Assembly: GCF_015209505.1 (NCBI RefSeq) | Contig: NZ_JADEYC010000002.1 | Coordinates: forward strand, 62,001 to 126,000 | Direction: 5' to 3' | Source of the DNA: Saccharopolyspora montiporae | GTDB lineage: Bacteria; Actinomycetota; Actinomycetes; Mycobacteriales; Pseudonocardiaceae | Length of the DNA stretch: 64,000 bases | Part shown: positions 51,384-62,256 of the stretch, in pieces | How the letters are laid out: every line of letters begins with the position of its first letter | Position numbering within the stretch: position 1 is the stretch's first letter | Translations under genes and position numbers: made by a program | Notes under the pieces: model-generated | Seen by the model: the letters and a program-made list of their open reading frames with translations, nothing else | Database searches by the model: none | What the model was told of the DNA's origin: nothing

Positions 51384-51690
51384 ATGTAACGGGCCCTCTC
51401 AGTGAATCCTCAGACTCGGCGGTGCAACCGATGTGACCGCGGTGACGTCTTCCAGTCGGCAGCTTCGGGAACGAATTCGGCTTCCCGCGCGTTTTCCAGG
51501 TAACGAAGCTTCGACAGACATGTCCATCGGGCGTCCACGTCCACTGGGCGTCGAACCGTCCGCAGGGCGCTCACCGTCCGAAGGGCGATTGGGTTCGGCC
51601 TACAACCGAGCCTACGCGTCCCGCACACCGCGCAACGGTGCGCGAGTGCGCATTGCGCCCGCCAAGCCAGCCCGCCAGGGAGGGAGCTCA
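51384..51690. other. sigB upstream region
   Basis: About 307 nt between dtd and sigB with no gene. It contains an ECF-type promoter (51467-51493) and a long leader. The open frame continues upstream to 51433 but has no ribosome binding site and no homology there. Confidence 0.6.
51467..51493 (+). promoter_or_regulatory. ECF-type promoter GGGAAC-N18-GTT of sigB
   Basis: GGGAAC (51467-51472), 18-nt spacer, GTT (51491-51493). This is the signature of SigH/SigE-class promoters in mycobacteria and SigR in Streptomyces. In M. tuberculosis sigB is controlled by SigE and SigH; finding this box here predicts the same stress input. Confidence 0.6.
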
Positions 51691-52665
51691 ATGACCGTCC
51701 CGCAGATCACCAAGCCGGACGCCGCCATCAACGAGGCGGACCTGGACAACCAGGGTCCATCCGCTGACTTGGTGCGCGTCTACCTCAACGGCATCGGGCG
51801 GACCGCGCTGCTCTCCGCACAGGAGGAGGTCGACCTCGCCAAGCGCATCGAGGCCGGTGTCTTCGCCAAGCACCTGCTCGACACCGAGGAAGACCTCTCC
51901 GCGCAGCGCCGCTCGGATCTCAGCGCGGTGGTCCGCGACGGCCGCAGGGCCAAGAACCACTTGATGGAAGCCAACCTCCGGCTCGTGGTCAGCCTGGCGA
52001 AGCGCTACACCGGCCGCGGCATGCCGCTGCTGGACCTGATCCAGGAGGGCAACCTGGGCCTGATCCGCGCGGTGGAGAAGTTCGACTACACCAAGGGCTT
52101 CAAGTTCTCCACCTACGCGACCTGGTGGATCCGACAGGCCATCACCCGCGGCATGGCCGACCAGAGCCGCACCATCCGGCTGCCCGTGCACCTCGTCGAG
52201 CAGGTGAACAAGCTGGCCCGCATCAAGCGGGACCTGCACCAGAAGCTCGGCCGCGAGGCCACCGACGAGGAACTGGCCGAGCAGGCCGGGATGACCGCCG
52301 ACAAGGTCGTGGACCTGATGGACCACTCCCGGGACCCGGTCAGCCTGGACATGCCGGTCGGCGCGGAGGAGGACGCCCCGCTGGGCGACTTCATCGAGGA
52401 CGCCGAATCCGCCGACGCGGAGAACGCGGTGATCTCCGGATTCCTGCAGGACGACCTGCGCCGGGTGCTCGGCACCCTGGAGGAGCGCGAGCAGGCGGTC
52501 ATCCGGATGCGCTACGGCTTGGACGACGGCCAGGCCCGCACCCTGGACCAGATCGGCAAGGCGTTCGGGCTCTCCCGGGAGCGCGTGCGGCAGATCGAGC
52601 GCGAGGTCATGTCCAAGCTGCGCCAGGGCGACCGGGCCGACCGGTTGCGCGCCTACGCCAGCTGA
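51691..52665 (+). CDS. sigB: Principal-like sigma factor SigB
   Basis: A 324-residue group 2 sigma factor, closely related to sigA in regions 1.2-4 but without the long N-terminus: [31 protein letters not shown] near residue 28, [17 protein letters not shown] in region 2, and [21 protein letters not shown] in region 4. Identical stretches to SigA ([17 protein letters not shown]) show recent paralogy. In mycobacteria SigB supports stress survival. GGGAGGGAGC precedes the ATG. Rv2710 counterpart, next to dtd-like and ideR genes. Confidence 0.95.
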   Translation: MTVPQITKPDAAINEADLDNQGPSADLVRVYLNGIGRTALLSAQEEVDLAKRIEAGVFAKHLLDTEEDLSAQRRSDLSAVVRDGRRAKNHLMEANLRLVVSLAKRYTGRGMPLLDLIQEGNLGLIRAVEKFDYTKGFKFSTYATWWIRQAITRGMADQSRTIRLPVHLVEQVNKLARIKRDLHQKLGREATDEELAEQAGMTADKVVDLMDHSRDPVSLDMPVGAEEDAPLGDFIEDAESADAENAVISGFLQDDLRRVLGTLEEREQAVIRMRYGLDDGQARTLDQIGKAFGLSRERVRQIEREVMSKLRQGDRADRLRAYAS

Positions 52666-52683
52666 CCCGACCGCACGACCGAC

Positions 52684-52719
52684 ACCGGGCCCGTCCCCAG
52701 GTCAGGGGGCGGGCCCGGT
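52684..52719. terminator. Terminator after sigB
   Basis: 15-bp stem ACCGGGCCCGTCCCC / GGGGGCGGGCCCGGT (one T-G wobble), 6-nt loop; between sigB and the convergent phosphatase gene. Confidence 0.75.
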
Positions 52720-52734
52720 CGTGCGCGCAGGCGG

Positions 52735-53466
52735 TCAGCTCGCGAACCGCTCCCGCCAACGCTGCAGCTCCTCGTCGGTCACCCCGTGCCCACGCAACCA
52801 GTCGGCCGCACCGCCCGGATGCGCGGCGAACCGGCCCAACACCCGCTCGATCGCCTCGGCGGGTGTCGACATCAGCTCGCGCACCGAGTCCACGTCCACG
52901 CCCGGCGGCAGCTCCGGGGACAGCACCTGCAGCCGCTGCAGCACGCGGAACATGTTCCCGTCCGTGCGCACGTAGTCGGCGACCACGGCATCCCGCCGCA
53001 CCTCGACCAGCGACAGCAGCAACGCCGCGCTCACCCCGGTCCGGTCCTTGCCCGCGGCGCAGTGGATCAGCACCGGCCCGCCGGCGTTGAGCACGATGCG
53101 GAACACCTCGACCAGTTTCTTGGCCGCGTGGTCGACAATGCCCTGGTACAGCACCGTGAGCTCGTGGTCGTCCGGCCGGTCCGAATCACCGGGCCGCACG
53201 TCTTCCAGCAGCGGGACCTGGTGGACCTCGGCCACGTCGGCCATCGGGTGCGGGGCCCCGTCCAGCTCCACCTCGTCGCGCAGATCCACGACGGCCGCCG
53301 GCGGCCACTCCGGCGCGTCCTGCGGTGCGCGGTCACCGACATGCGGCGCATCGCTGCGGTACAGCACGCCGGGAGCGGTGAACGTCCCGCCGCGCATCGG
53401 CAGACCCCCGAGGTCGCGGAAGTTGACCAGCCCACCCAGCACGTCCGCCGGATCCGTCGTCGACAC
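52735..53466 (-). CDS. Tyrosine/serine protein phosphatase (PTP-like)
   Basis: A 243-residue phosphatase: N-terminal VNFRDLGGLPMRGG, catalytic loop IHCAAGKDRTGVSA (C-x5-R) near residue 135, and a C-terminal helical part with LLSLVEVRRDAVVADYVRTDGNMF. This is the MptpB-like lipid/tyrosine phosphatase family of actinobacteria. GTG at 53466 follows GGAGGTCAC. Substrate unknown. Confidence 0.9.
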   Translation of the reverse strand: MSTTDPADVLGGLVNFRDLGGLPMRGGTFTAPGVLYRSDAPHVGDRAPQDAPEWPPAAVVDLRDEVELDGAPHPMADVAEVHQVPLLEDVRPGDSDRPDDHELTVLYQGIVDHAAKKLVEVFRIVLNAGGPVLIHCAAGKDRTGVSAALLLSLVEVRRDAVVADYVRTDGNMFRVLQRLQVLSPELPPGVDVDSVRELMSTPAEAIERVLGRFAAHPGGAADWLRGHGVTDEELQRWRERFAS

Positions 53467-53692
53467 CTGTGACCTCCTCGAACCTCGCGGCTGCCGGGCC
53501 GGGCGACCTGCGGCGCCGGGCGGGCGGCGTGCCCGCCGTCGGGCCAGCGTTGCAGGTGCACCCGTGCGCTGCCAGACCCGCCCCGCATCCGCCCGGTGAT
53601 CAGCACCGCACCGCGGCACGTGGACTCGCAGGCACCCGCTGCGGTGTGATGATGCCTCCCGCGTATCCGAACGCGCGCAAAGGAGCCGCGAC

Positions 53693-55348
<1,656 letters not shown>

Positions 55349-55358
55349 GCGGCCGCAC

Positions 55359-55389
55359 CCGGTGGCGGTGCCTGCCGCACCGCCACCGG
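55359..55389 (+). terminator. Terminator after the fumarase gene
   Basis: Perfect 13-bp stem CCGGTGGCGGTGC / GCACCGCCACCGG with a CTGCC loop, 11 nt after the stop. Confidence 0.75.
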
Positions 55390-55448
55390 GGCCGCCCGGA
55401 TACCGGTCGGAGCCCCACCTCCCGCAGGCACCGGGAGCGCGGCCGCGG

Positions 55449-55904
55449 TCAGGCGGGGACCTTCACGTCCCGCTGCTCCAGCACCACCTGGCGCTGGTCC
55501 AGCGGCGCGTCCAGGCGCACCGCGACCGGCGGGTAGCGGAGGTCCATCGTGCACATCTTGGGCGGCTCCGGGGTTTCCTCGATCAGAGCGAGCGTGACGC
55601 GGGCATCCGTCTGCTCGACCAGTTCGGCCCGGACGTGACTGCAGCCGCCTTCCTGTCCTGTGGCGACGACCACGGATTCACCGTCCTGGGTCCACACCTG
55701 GCGCGGGTATCCTTCGGGCAGGGCCGAAGCGTCGACCGCGGCCCCGGACACGGGCGCTCTCTCCTGCTCGGGTTTGGGCTGCACCGGCCCCTGCGGTGCC
55801 GGCGGTTGCCCGCCGAAGCCGATTCCTTCGGATGGCTGCTGGGCGCAGGCTGCCAGTGCGAGGAGCAGGGCTCCTGCGCCCACTGTGGTGTGCAGGCGTC
55901 TCAT
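55449..55904 (-). CDS. Secreted lipoprotein, unknown function
   Basis: A 151-residue lipoprotein: MRRLHTTVGAGALLLALAACAQQ with lipobox LALAAC (Cys at about residue 20), a Pro/Gln-rich linker, and a small domain with QVWTQDGESVVVATGQEGGCSHVRAELVEQT and PPKMCTMDLRYPPVAVRL, with two Cys that could pair. I do not recognise a family. Divergent from the YeeE gene; ATG chosen at the lipobox start. Confidence 0.78.
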   Translation of the reverse strand: MRRLHTTVGAGALLLALAACAQQPSEGIGFGGQPPAPQGPVQPKPEQERAPVSGAAVDASALPEGYPRQVWTQDGESVVVATGQEGGCSHVRAELVEQTDARVTLALIEETPEPPKMCTMDLRYPPVAVRLDAPLDQRQVVLEQRDVKVPA

Positions 55905-56056
55905 GCCTCCAGGACGGAACGTCCGCCGCACCGGGTTGCTCGCCCTCCCCTGCCGATCGCGGCGGGGCGCATTTCCCACGATGTGAACAGGCTGGAACCG
56001 GCGCTGCCGGACGTGGTTACGTCGACGCGCATTCTTCTCACGACTGGAGCGAGGAA

Positions 56057-57304
56057 TTGTCTGGTACCGCTGTGTCCACCGCGGCTCCCGCGGAGCCCCT
56101 GGAGGAGCCGCAGAGCAAGCCGCAGTGGCCGGTGCTCGCGGGCGGCCTGGCGGCAGCGATCGCCCTGGTAGGGGCCGCCGGTGCGGTCGCCGGAGCACAG
56201 GCCGCCATCCTGGCCGCGCTCGGTCTGGCGCTCGGCCTGGCGCTGTTCCACTCCCGGTTCGGCTTCACCTCGGCGTGGCGCCAACTGGTCTCGGTCGGCC
56301 AGACGCACGGCATCCGCGCCCACCTCCTCATGCTGGGTTCGGCCTCGATCCTGTTCGCGCCGATCCTGGCGGGCGGGTTCGGGTTCTTCGGGGAGCAACC
56401 GGAGGGCAACGTCGAACCACTGGGCTTGGGGCTCGTGGTCGGTGCCGTGCTGTTCGGCATCGGCATGCAGCTGGGCGGTGCGTGCGCCTCCGGCACGCTG
56501 TTCAACGTCGGCGGCGGCAACACGCTCCTGGTCGTGACGCTGTTCTTCTTCATCTGCGGTTCGGTGCTGGGCGCGTTGACCTCGCCGTTCTGGACCTCGG
56601 ATGCGCTCAACGTCGGCTCGTTCTCGCTGGCCGAGGACACCGGACTCGGCTACGGCGGCGCCTTGGTGGTGCAGCTGCTGGTACTCGCCGCGATCGGGTA
56701 CGCGGCGGTGCGCTGGTCCCGGCGGCACAACGCTCCGCCCGCCGGGAAACCGGCGACCTCGCGCGGCCTGCTGCGGATCGTGCGCGGTGCGTGGCCGCTG
56801 TGGGTCGGCGCGATCGTGTTGGCCGTCCTCAACGCGGTGGTGCTGCTCACCCGAGGGAGTCCGTGGGGTATCACCTCGGCGTTCGTGCTGTGGGGCTCCA
56901 AGGCGCTGCAGGCGGTCGGCGTCGATGTGGCGTCCTGGGAGTACTGGCAAGGGGAGAACGCCGAGCAGCTGGCCCAGCCGGTGCTGGCCGACCCGACGTC
57001 GCTGCTGAACTTCGGCATCATCGTCGGAGCTCTGGTCGCCTCCGCGATCTCCGGAGCGTTCGTGCTGCACAAGCGGATCCCGGGCAAGGCTCTGCTGGCG
57101 GCGGTGATCGGCGGTCTGCTGATGGGCTATGGCGCTCGCCTGGCCTACGGCTGCAACATCGGGGCCTACTTCTCCGGGATCGCCTCGTTCTCCGCGCACG
57201 GGTGGCTCTGGGGCGTGCTCGCGCTGATCGGCACCTGGGTCGGCTTGAAGCTGCGCCCGCTGTTCGGGCTCGGCGTCCCCAAGCCCACCGATTCGGTCTG
57301 CTGA
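56057..57304 (+). CDS. YeeE/YedE (TsuA-like) sulfur-compound transporter
   Basis: A 415-residue membrane protein with about ten helices and the family motifs: ACASGTLFNVGGGNTLLV near residue 155 and the repeated YGCNIGAYFSGIASFSAHGW near 370, the sites with conserved Cys. Members take up thiosulfate or related sulfur species. TTG at 56057 has GGAG 7 nt upstream; GTG at 56072 is an alternative. The C-terminus PKPTDSVC ends in a Cys, unusual. Sulfur role is by family only. Confidence 0.85.
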   Translation: MSGTAVSTAAPAEPLEEPQSKPQWPVLAGGLAAAIALVGAAGAVAGAQAAILAALGLALGLALFHSRFGFTSAWRQLVSVGQTHGIRAHLLMLGSASILFAPILAGGFGFFGEQPEGNVEPLGLGLVVGAVLFGIGMQLGGACASGTLFNVGGGNTLLVVTLFFFICGSVLGALTSPFWTSDALNVGSFSLAEDTGLGYGGALVVQLLVLAAIGYAAVRWSRRHNAPPAGKPATSRGLLRIVRGAWPLWVGAIVLAVLNAVVLLTRGSPWGITSAFVLWGSKALQAVGVDVASWEYWQGENAEQLAQPVLADPTSLLNFGIIVGALVASAISGAFVLHKRIPGKALLAAVIGGLLMGYGARLAYGCNIGAYFSGIASFSAHGWLWGVLALIGTWVGLKLRPLFGLGVPKPTDSVC

Positions 57305-57353
57305 GCGGGCACCCGTACCGGTCGGCGCCGTGCTCCACGCGGCGCCACCGCGC

Positions 57354-60062
57354 TCAGCGCAGCCTGCGCGGCCCGCTGTCCGGTGCGGCGGGGGAATGCC
57401 CGATGCCGACCCGCGCTCCGGCGACCTGCACTCCGTCCGGACCGGCCATGACCGGTTCCAGGACGAGCTCGCGGACCTCCGGCAGGTCTTCGGCCAGCGT
57501 GGCCACCCGCAGCACCAGGTCTTCGAGCGCGGTCAGGTCCGCGGGCCGGTCCCCGCGGTAACCGGACAGCAGCGGCGCGGCCCGCGGGGCGCGCACCAGT
57601 GCTGCTACATCCACATCGGACAGCGGTAGTGCCCGAAACGCCTTGTCGCCGAGGAGTTCGCTGGCCACTCCGGACAACCCGAAGGAGACGAGGGTGCCGA
57701 ACGACGGGTCGTCGAGCAGGTCGATCACGCAGGACGTGCCGCGGTCACCCATGCGCTGGATGTAGGCGTCCGGCACGTCCGCCGTCCGCACGACGTCCTG
57801 GTACGCGTCGCGCACGGCATCCGGCCCGGTCAGGTCCAAGCGCACCCCGGCCAGGTCGCTGCGGTGCCGCAGCCGGTCGCTGACCGACTTCACCGCGACC
57901 GGGAACCCGATCTCCTCGGCCGCCCGGACCGCGTCCTCGGCGTCGTGCACCTTCCGGAAGTCGAGCAGCTCGATCCCGTAGCACCCCAGCAGCCGGACGG
58001 CCTGTTCGTCGGTGAGCCTCTCGGCCCCGGCTTCCAGCCACTGGTGCACCATGTCCTGCGCGCGGGCTTCGTCCACCCCGGCCGGGCGCACGAAGTGGCC
58101 TTGCGGGGCTGCGCGCCACGTCGCGTAGCGGCTCGCCCGGGCCAGCGCGAGCACCGCGCGCTCCGGGCTGGGATAGGACGGCACCGACCCCTTTCCCGCG
58201 GTGCCGTCCGGCCCGGGAACGGCCAGCTCGTCCGGCACTCCTTCCGCGGCGAGGAAGGTCGTGACCACGGGAACGGACCGGGTGCGCCCGGCTTCCTGCA
58301 GCGCTTCGCGCAGCGCCCGCGCATAGGCGGCACCGGGGACGGCCACCGGCGGCACGAACACGGTGACCAGGGCATCGACGTCCGAGCGCAGTGCCGCCTC
58401 GCGCACCGCATCGGCGAACTCCTCCGGTCCCGCTGCAGCACCGACGTCGACGGGTTCGTCGATCAGCCGGAGCCCCTGGGCCTGGGCGACATCGGCCGCG
58501 ATCATGCCCAGGGCCGAGGAGTTGCCCACGATCGCGATCCGGTCGCCCGCGGGCAGCGGCTGGTGCGCGAGCAGCAGCGCGGTGTCGAACATCTGCGCCA
58601 CGGACTCGACCCGGATGACCCCGGACTGCTCGAACAGCGCCTGCACGCTCGTTTCGTCGATCTGCACCGAGGTGGCCGCCAGCCCGGGACGCACCGCGTT
58701 GCGGCCGGACTTGACCACCACCACGGGTTTGGTGCGGGCGAGTCGACGGGCCAGCCGGGCGAACTTGCGGGGATTGCCGAACGACTCCAGGTACAGCAGC
58801 ACCACATCGGTGGCCGGGTCGGTCTGCCAGTACTGCAGCAGGTCGTTCCCGGACACGTCCGCGCGGTTGCCCGCGGACACGAAGGTCGACAGGCCCAGGC
58901 CGCGCTGGGTGGCGGTGTCCAGGATCGCCACCCCGAGAGCACCGGATTGGCAGAAGAAGCCGGTCCGCCCCTGCTCGGGCAGCTGCGGCGCCAGGCTGGC
59001 GTTGAGCCGGTACTCGGGGTCGGTGTTGATGACCCCGAGCGCGTTGGGACCCACTACCCGCATGCCGTGCACCCGGGCGGCGCGCACCATCACGCGTTCG
59101 ACCTCGCGCCCCTCGATGCCGGTCTCGCTGAAGCCGGAACTGACGATGACCAGGGTCTTGACCCCTTTGGCCAGGCACGCGTCCAGCACTTCGTCGATCG
59201 ACGCCGCGGGAATGGCCACGACCGCCAACGCGACGTCGTCCGGGATGTCGAGCACGGATCGGTAGGCCCGCACGCCGCGCACCGACCGGTGTTCGGGATT
59301 GACCGGGTAGACCGGCCCGGTGAAGTCGGCGGTCAGCAGGTTGGTCAGCACCGCGTGCCCGATCTTGGCGTGGTCGGTGGAGGCGCCGATCACCGCGACC
59401 GATCCGGGGCGCAGCAGGTTGTGCACGCTGCGCGCTTCGGCGGCCTGCTCGCGCGCGTGCGCGACCGCCACGGACTGTTCCGTGGGGTCGATGTCGAACT
59501 CCAGGTGCACGACGCCTTCCTCCATGGCACGGCTCACCTGGTACCCGGCATCCCGGAAGATGCGGACCATGCCGGAGTTCTCCGCGAGCACCTCGGCGAC
59601 GAACCGGCGCAGCCCGCATTCGCGCGCGGCGGCGGCGAGGTGTTCGAGCAGGATCGAGCCGAGGCCGCGCCCCTGGTGCTGGTCCTCGACCACGAACGCG
59701 ACCTCCGCCGAGCGCTGCTCGCCCAGCCGGTCGTAGCGGCCCACCGCGACGATGTCGTCACCGAGCAGCGCGATCAGCGCGGTCCGGTTCTGGTAGTCCA
59801 CCTGAGTGAAGCGTTCGAGGTCGCGCTGGGGCATGCGGGGATAGGGCCCGAAATAGCGGAAGTACCGCGTGCGGTCGCTAAGCCGGGCGTGGAAGGCCAG
59901 CACGCTGTCCGCGTCGTCCGGCGTGATGGGACGCAGGTGCACCGTCCCGCCGTCGGTCAGCACCACGTCGGCTTCCCACTGGCTGGGGTAGTCGCTGCGC
60001 GGACCGGTCGCGGACGAACCGGCGGTCTGCTCTGTCGCGTCCACTTCAGCCCTCTCAGTCAC
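57354..60062 (-). CDS. pat: Protein lysine acetyltransferase Pat (GNAT + ADP-forming acyl-CoA synthetase-like)
   Basis: A 902-residue protein: an N-terminal GNAT domain (residues about 35-190) with the acetyl-CoA loop EDQHQGRGLGSILLEHLAAAA near 125, followed by CoA-binding (SVAVIGASTDHAKIGHAV near 220), ligase-CoA and an ATP-grasp-like domain (GDRGTSCVIDLLDDPSFGTLVSFGLSG near 800) of ADP-forming synthetases. Streptomyces PatA-like Pat has this N-terminal GNAT layout and acetylates acetyl-CoA synthetase. GTG overlaps the acuC stop by 8 nt. Confidence 0.9.
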   Translation of the reverse strand: MTERAEVDATEQTAGSSATGPRSDYPSQWEADVVLTDGGTVHLRPITPDDADSVLAFHARLSDRTRYFRYFGPYPRMPQRDLERFTQVDYQNRTALIALLGDDIVAVGRYDRLGEQRSAEVAFVVEDQHQGRGLGSILLEHLAAAARECGLRRFVAEVLAENSGMVRIFRDAGYQVSRAMEEGVVHLEFDIDPTEQSVAVAHAREQAAEARSVHNLLRPGSVAVIGASTDHAKIGHAVLTNLLTADFTGPVYPVNPEHRSVRGVRAYRSVLDIPDDVALAVVAIPAASIDEVLDACLAKGVKTLVIVSSGFSETGIEGREVERVMVRAARVHGMRVVGPNALGVINTDPEYRLNASLAPQLPEQGRTGFFCQSGALGVAILDTATQRGLGLSTFVSAGNRADVSGNDLLQYWQTDPATDVVLLYLESFGNPRKFARLARRLARTKPVVVVKSGRNAVRPGLAATSVQIDETSVQALFEQSGVIRVESVAQMFDTALLLAHQPLPAGDRIAIVGNSSALGMIAADVAQAQGLRLIDEPVDVGAAAGPEEFADAVREAALRSDVDALVTVFVPPVAVPGAAYARALREALQEAGRTRSVPVVTTFLAAEGVPDELAVPGPDGTAGKGSVPSYPSPERAVLALARASRYATWRAAPQGHFVRPAGVDEARAQDMVHQWLEAGAERLTDEQAVRLLGCYGIELLDFRKVHDAEDAVRAAEEIGFPVAVKSVSDRLRHRSDLAGVRLDLTGPDAVRDAYQDVVRTADVPDAYIQRMGDRGTSCVIDLLDDPSFGTLVSFGLSGVASELLGDKAFRALPLSDVDVAALVRAPRAAPLLSGYRGDRPADLTALEDLVLRVATLAEDLPEVRELVLEPVMAGPDGVQVAGARVGIGHSPAAPDSGPRRLR

Positions 60063-61230
60063 GGCTGTCCGCCGGGTCGAGACCGTGCAACGGGAACACC
60101 GCGTGCCGCGCATCACGGATCGCGGTGTCGACGGGCGTACTGGTCACCCCGGTCCACGGTACGAACGACGGGTCGCCCTCGTCGCCCAGGGAGAACGGGA
60201 GCGCGACGTTGTGCCCGACGCGGGCGGCATGGGCGATCCAGTCGTCGGGGATCACGGTCTCCGGTGCCACGTGCTTGTCCAGCGCCGTGGCCAGCAGGTG
60301 GGTCCAGGCCCGCGGCACCACCCGGAACAACGAGTACCCACCGCCGCCCAGCGCGAGCCACTTCCCACCCGCGAACCGCTCGGCCAGATCGCGGACACTG
60401 CGGTAGCTGGCGGCCTGCCCGTCGACGGTCATGGACAGGTCGGCCAGCGGGTCCTCCCGGTGCGCGTCCGCACCGCACTGGGTGACCAGCACCTCGGGCC
60501 GGAACTCCTCCAGCAGCGACGGGACGACCGCGTGGAAAGCACGTAGCCAGCCGGCGTCTCCGGTCCCCGGCGGCAGCGGCACGTTCACCGCGGTGCCGTC
60601 GGCCGGTGCCGCACCCACCTCGGTGGTGAACCCGGTCCCCGGCCATAACGTGTAGGGGTGCTGGTGCAGCGACACCGTCAGCACCCGGGGATCGTCCTGG
60701 AAAGCGGCCTGCACGCCATCGCCGTGGTGGACGTCCAGATCCAGGTACGCGACGCGCTGCACACCCTGCGCCAGCATCCACGCGATCGCTACGGCGCAAT
60801 CGTTGTAGATGCAGAACCCGGCCGCGTGGTCGGCCATCGCGTGGTGCAGCCCGCCCGAGATGGTGACCGCGCGGTCGGCGGCACCGGACACGATCTGCTC
60901 AGCGGCCAGCACCGATCCCCCCGCGATCAGCGACGCAGAATCATGCATCCGTTCGAAGATCGGGTTGTCATCGGTGCCCAGACCGTGCCCGATCTCCTCC
61001 CCCACTTCCGGAGCGGCCCGCACGGCATCGAGGTAATCCTGGGTGTGCACGCGCAACAGGTCGGCGTCCGGGGCCGGTTCCGGCTTGAGCGGTTCGACAT
61101 CGTCGAGCACGCGGAGCGACCGCGCCAGGCGCATGGTCAGATCGAGACGGATCGGGTGCAGCGGATGACGTCCGCCGAGGTCGTAGTCGAGAACCGATTC
61201 ATCCCACACGACCGCGCACTGTCTGCCCAT
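60055..61230 (-). CDS. acuC: Acetoin utilization protein AcuC-like histone deacetylase
   Basis: A 391-residue class I/II HDAC-like deacetylase: ISGGLHHAMADHAAGFCIYND near residue 125, the metal site LDLDVHHGDGVQAAF near 165 (D-x-H), and GADAHREDPLADLSMT near 255 with the second Asp. It deacetylates acetyl-lysine, including acetylated acetyl-CoA synthetase in Bacillus. Encoded upstream of and overlapping pat, so writer and eraser are made together. Confidence 0.92.
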   Translation of the reverse strand: MGRQCAVVWDESVLDYDLGGRHPLHPIRLDLTMRLARSLRVLDDVEPLKPEPAPDADLLRVHTQDYLDAVRAAPEVGEEIGHGLGTDDNPIFERMHDSASLIAGGSVLAAEQIVSGAADRAVTISGGLHHAMADHAAGFCIYNDCAVAIAWMLAQGVQRVAYLDLDVHHGDGVQAAFQDDPRVLTVSLHQHPYTLWPGTGFTTEVGAAPADGTAVNVPLPPGTGDAGWLRAFHAVVPSLLEEFRPEVLVTQCGADAHREDPLADLSMTVDGQAASYRSVRDLAERFAGGKWLALGGGGYSLFRVVPRAWTHLLATALDKHVAPETVIPDDWIAHAARVGHNVALPFSLGDEGDPSFVPWTGVTSTPVDTAIRDARHAVFPLHGLDPADSRD

Positions 61231-61284
61231 ACCCGGACGCTACCCGCTCTGTGTCAGCCGCCACAGTGGTCCCGCGCACACCTG

Positions 61285-62136
61285 TCAGCCCGGATCCGCG
61301 CCGGTAGCCACCGGGCGCTCCGGCTCCGAGCACCAGTCCGACCAGGAACCGGCGTACAGCGTCGCGGGCTGCTCGGTACCGGTCACACCGGCGTGCTCCA
61401 AGGCGAGCACGACCGAGCAGGCGGTCACCCCGGACCCGCAGTAGGCGCCGACCGCGGAGTCCGAACGCACCCCCAGCTCCGCGAAACGGGCGGCCAGCTC
61501 GCTCGGGGAACGCCAGTTCCCCGCCGAGTCGGTCTGCTCGGCGAACGGTGCGCTGACCGCCCCGGGGATGTGCCCGGCGCGTGCATCGACGGGCTCCTGC
61601 TCTCCCCGGTACCGCGGCTGCGCCCGGGCATCGAGCAGCACGCCCCGACGGGAGAGGTCGGCGGCACCGCCCGCATCGGCCACCGGCATCGAACCGGGAC
61701 GCACCCGGAAACCACCCGGCCGCGGATCCGGTTCCACGGTGGTGACCGGCATCCCGCGCCCGGTCCAGGCCGAGTACCCGCCGTCCAGCACCGCCACGTC
61801 CCGGTGCCCGGCCCAGCGCAGCAACCACCACGCGCGGGCCGCGGCCGATCCGTCCCCGGCGTCGTAGGCGACCACCGGCCGGTCCTGGTCCACCCCGGCT
61901 CGGCGCAGCACTCCCTCCAGGTCCGCGGCCTCCGGCAGCGGGTGTCTACCGCCACCTTCCCTGGACCCGGCCAGTTCGGTGTCCAGATCCACGAACACCG
62001 CGCCCGGCAGATGTGCCTCGTCGTAGTCCGCTCTGCCGGGCGGGCCGAGCAGCGACCAGCGCACGTCGAGCAGCACCGGGGGCGGGTCGTGATCCAACAG
62101 CTCCGTGAGATCATCGGTACTGATCAGAGGATGCAT
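61285..62136 (-). CDS. Two-domain rhodanese-type sulfurtransferase
   Basis: A 283-residue protein with two rhodanese domains; the N-terminal one has lost the Cys, the C-terminal one holds the active-site Cys in GAYCGSGVTAC near residue 232. Other features: DARAQPRYRGEQEPVDARAGHIPGAVSAPF near 165 and the C-terminal LYAGSWSDWCSEP. Thiosulfate- or 3-mercaptopyruvate sulfurtransferase. GAAAGG precedes the ATG. It is divergent from ideR. Confidence 0.92.
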   Translation of the reverse strand: MHPLISTDDLTELLDHDPPPVLLDVRWSLLGPPGRADYDEAHLPGAVFVDLDTELAGSREGGGRHPLPEAADLEGVLRRAGVDQDRPVVAYDAGDGSAAARAWWLLRWAGHRDVAVLDGGYSAWTGRGMPVTTVEPDPRPGGFRVRPGSMPVADAGGAADLSRRGVLLDARAQPRYRGEQEPVDARAGHIPGAVSAPFAEQTDSAGNWRSPSELAARFAELGVRSDSAVGAYCGSGVTACSVVLALEHAGVTGTEQPATLYAGSWSDWCSEPERPVATGADPG

Positions 62137-62256
62137 GACGGCCTTTCGCGAATCCGGGGTCGAGGTCGCTCGGGTCCTCGAAGTCAACTCCTCGGCCACT
62201 GAACGCTGTCGTCCAGTGGGACTAACATTGTGGTCGGGACTGAATGGGGAGCCGAC

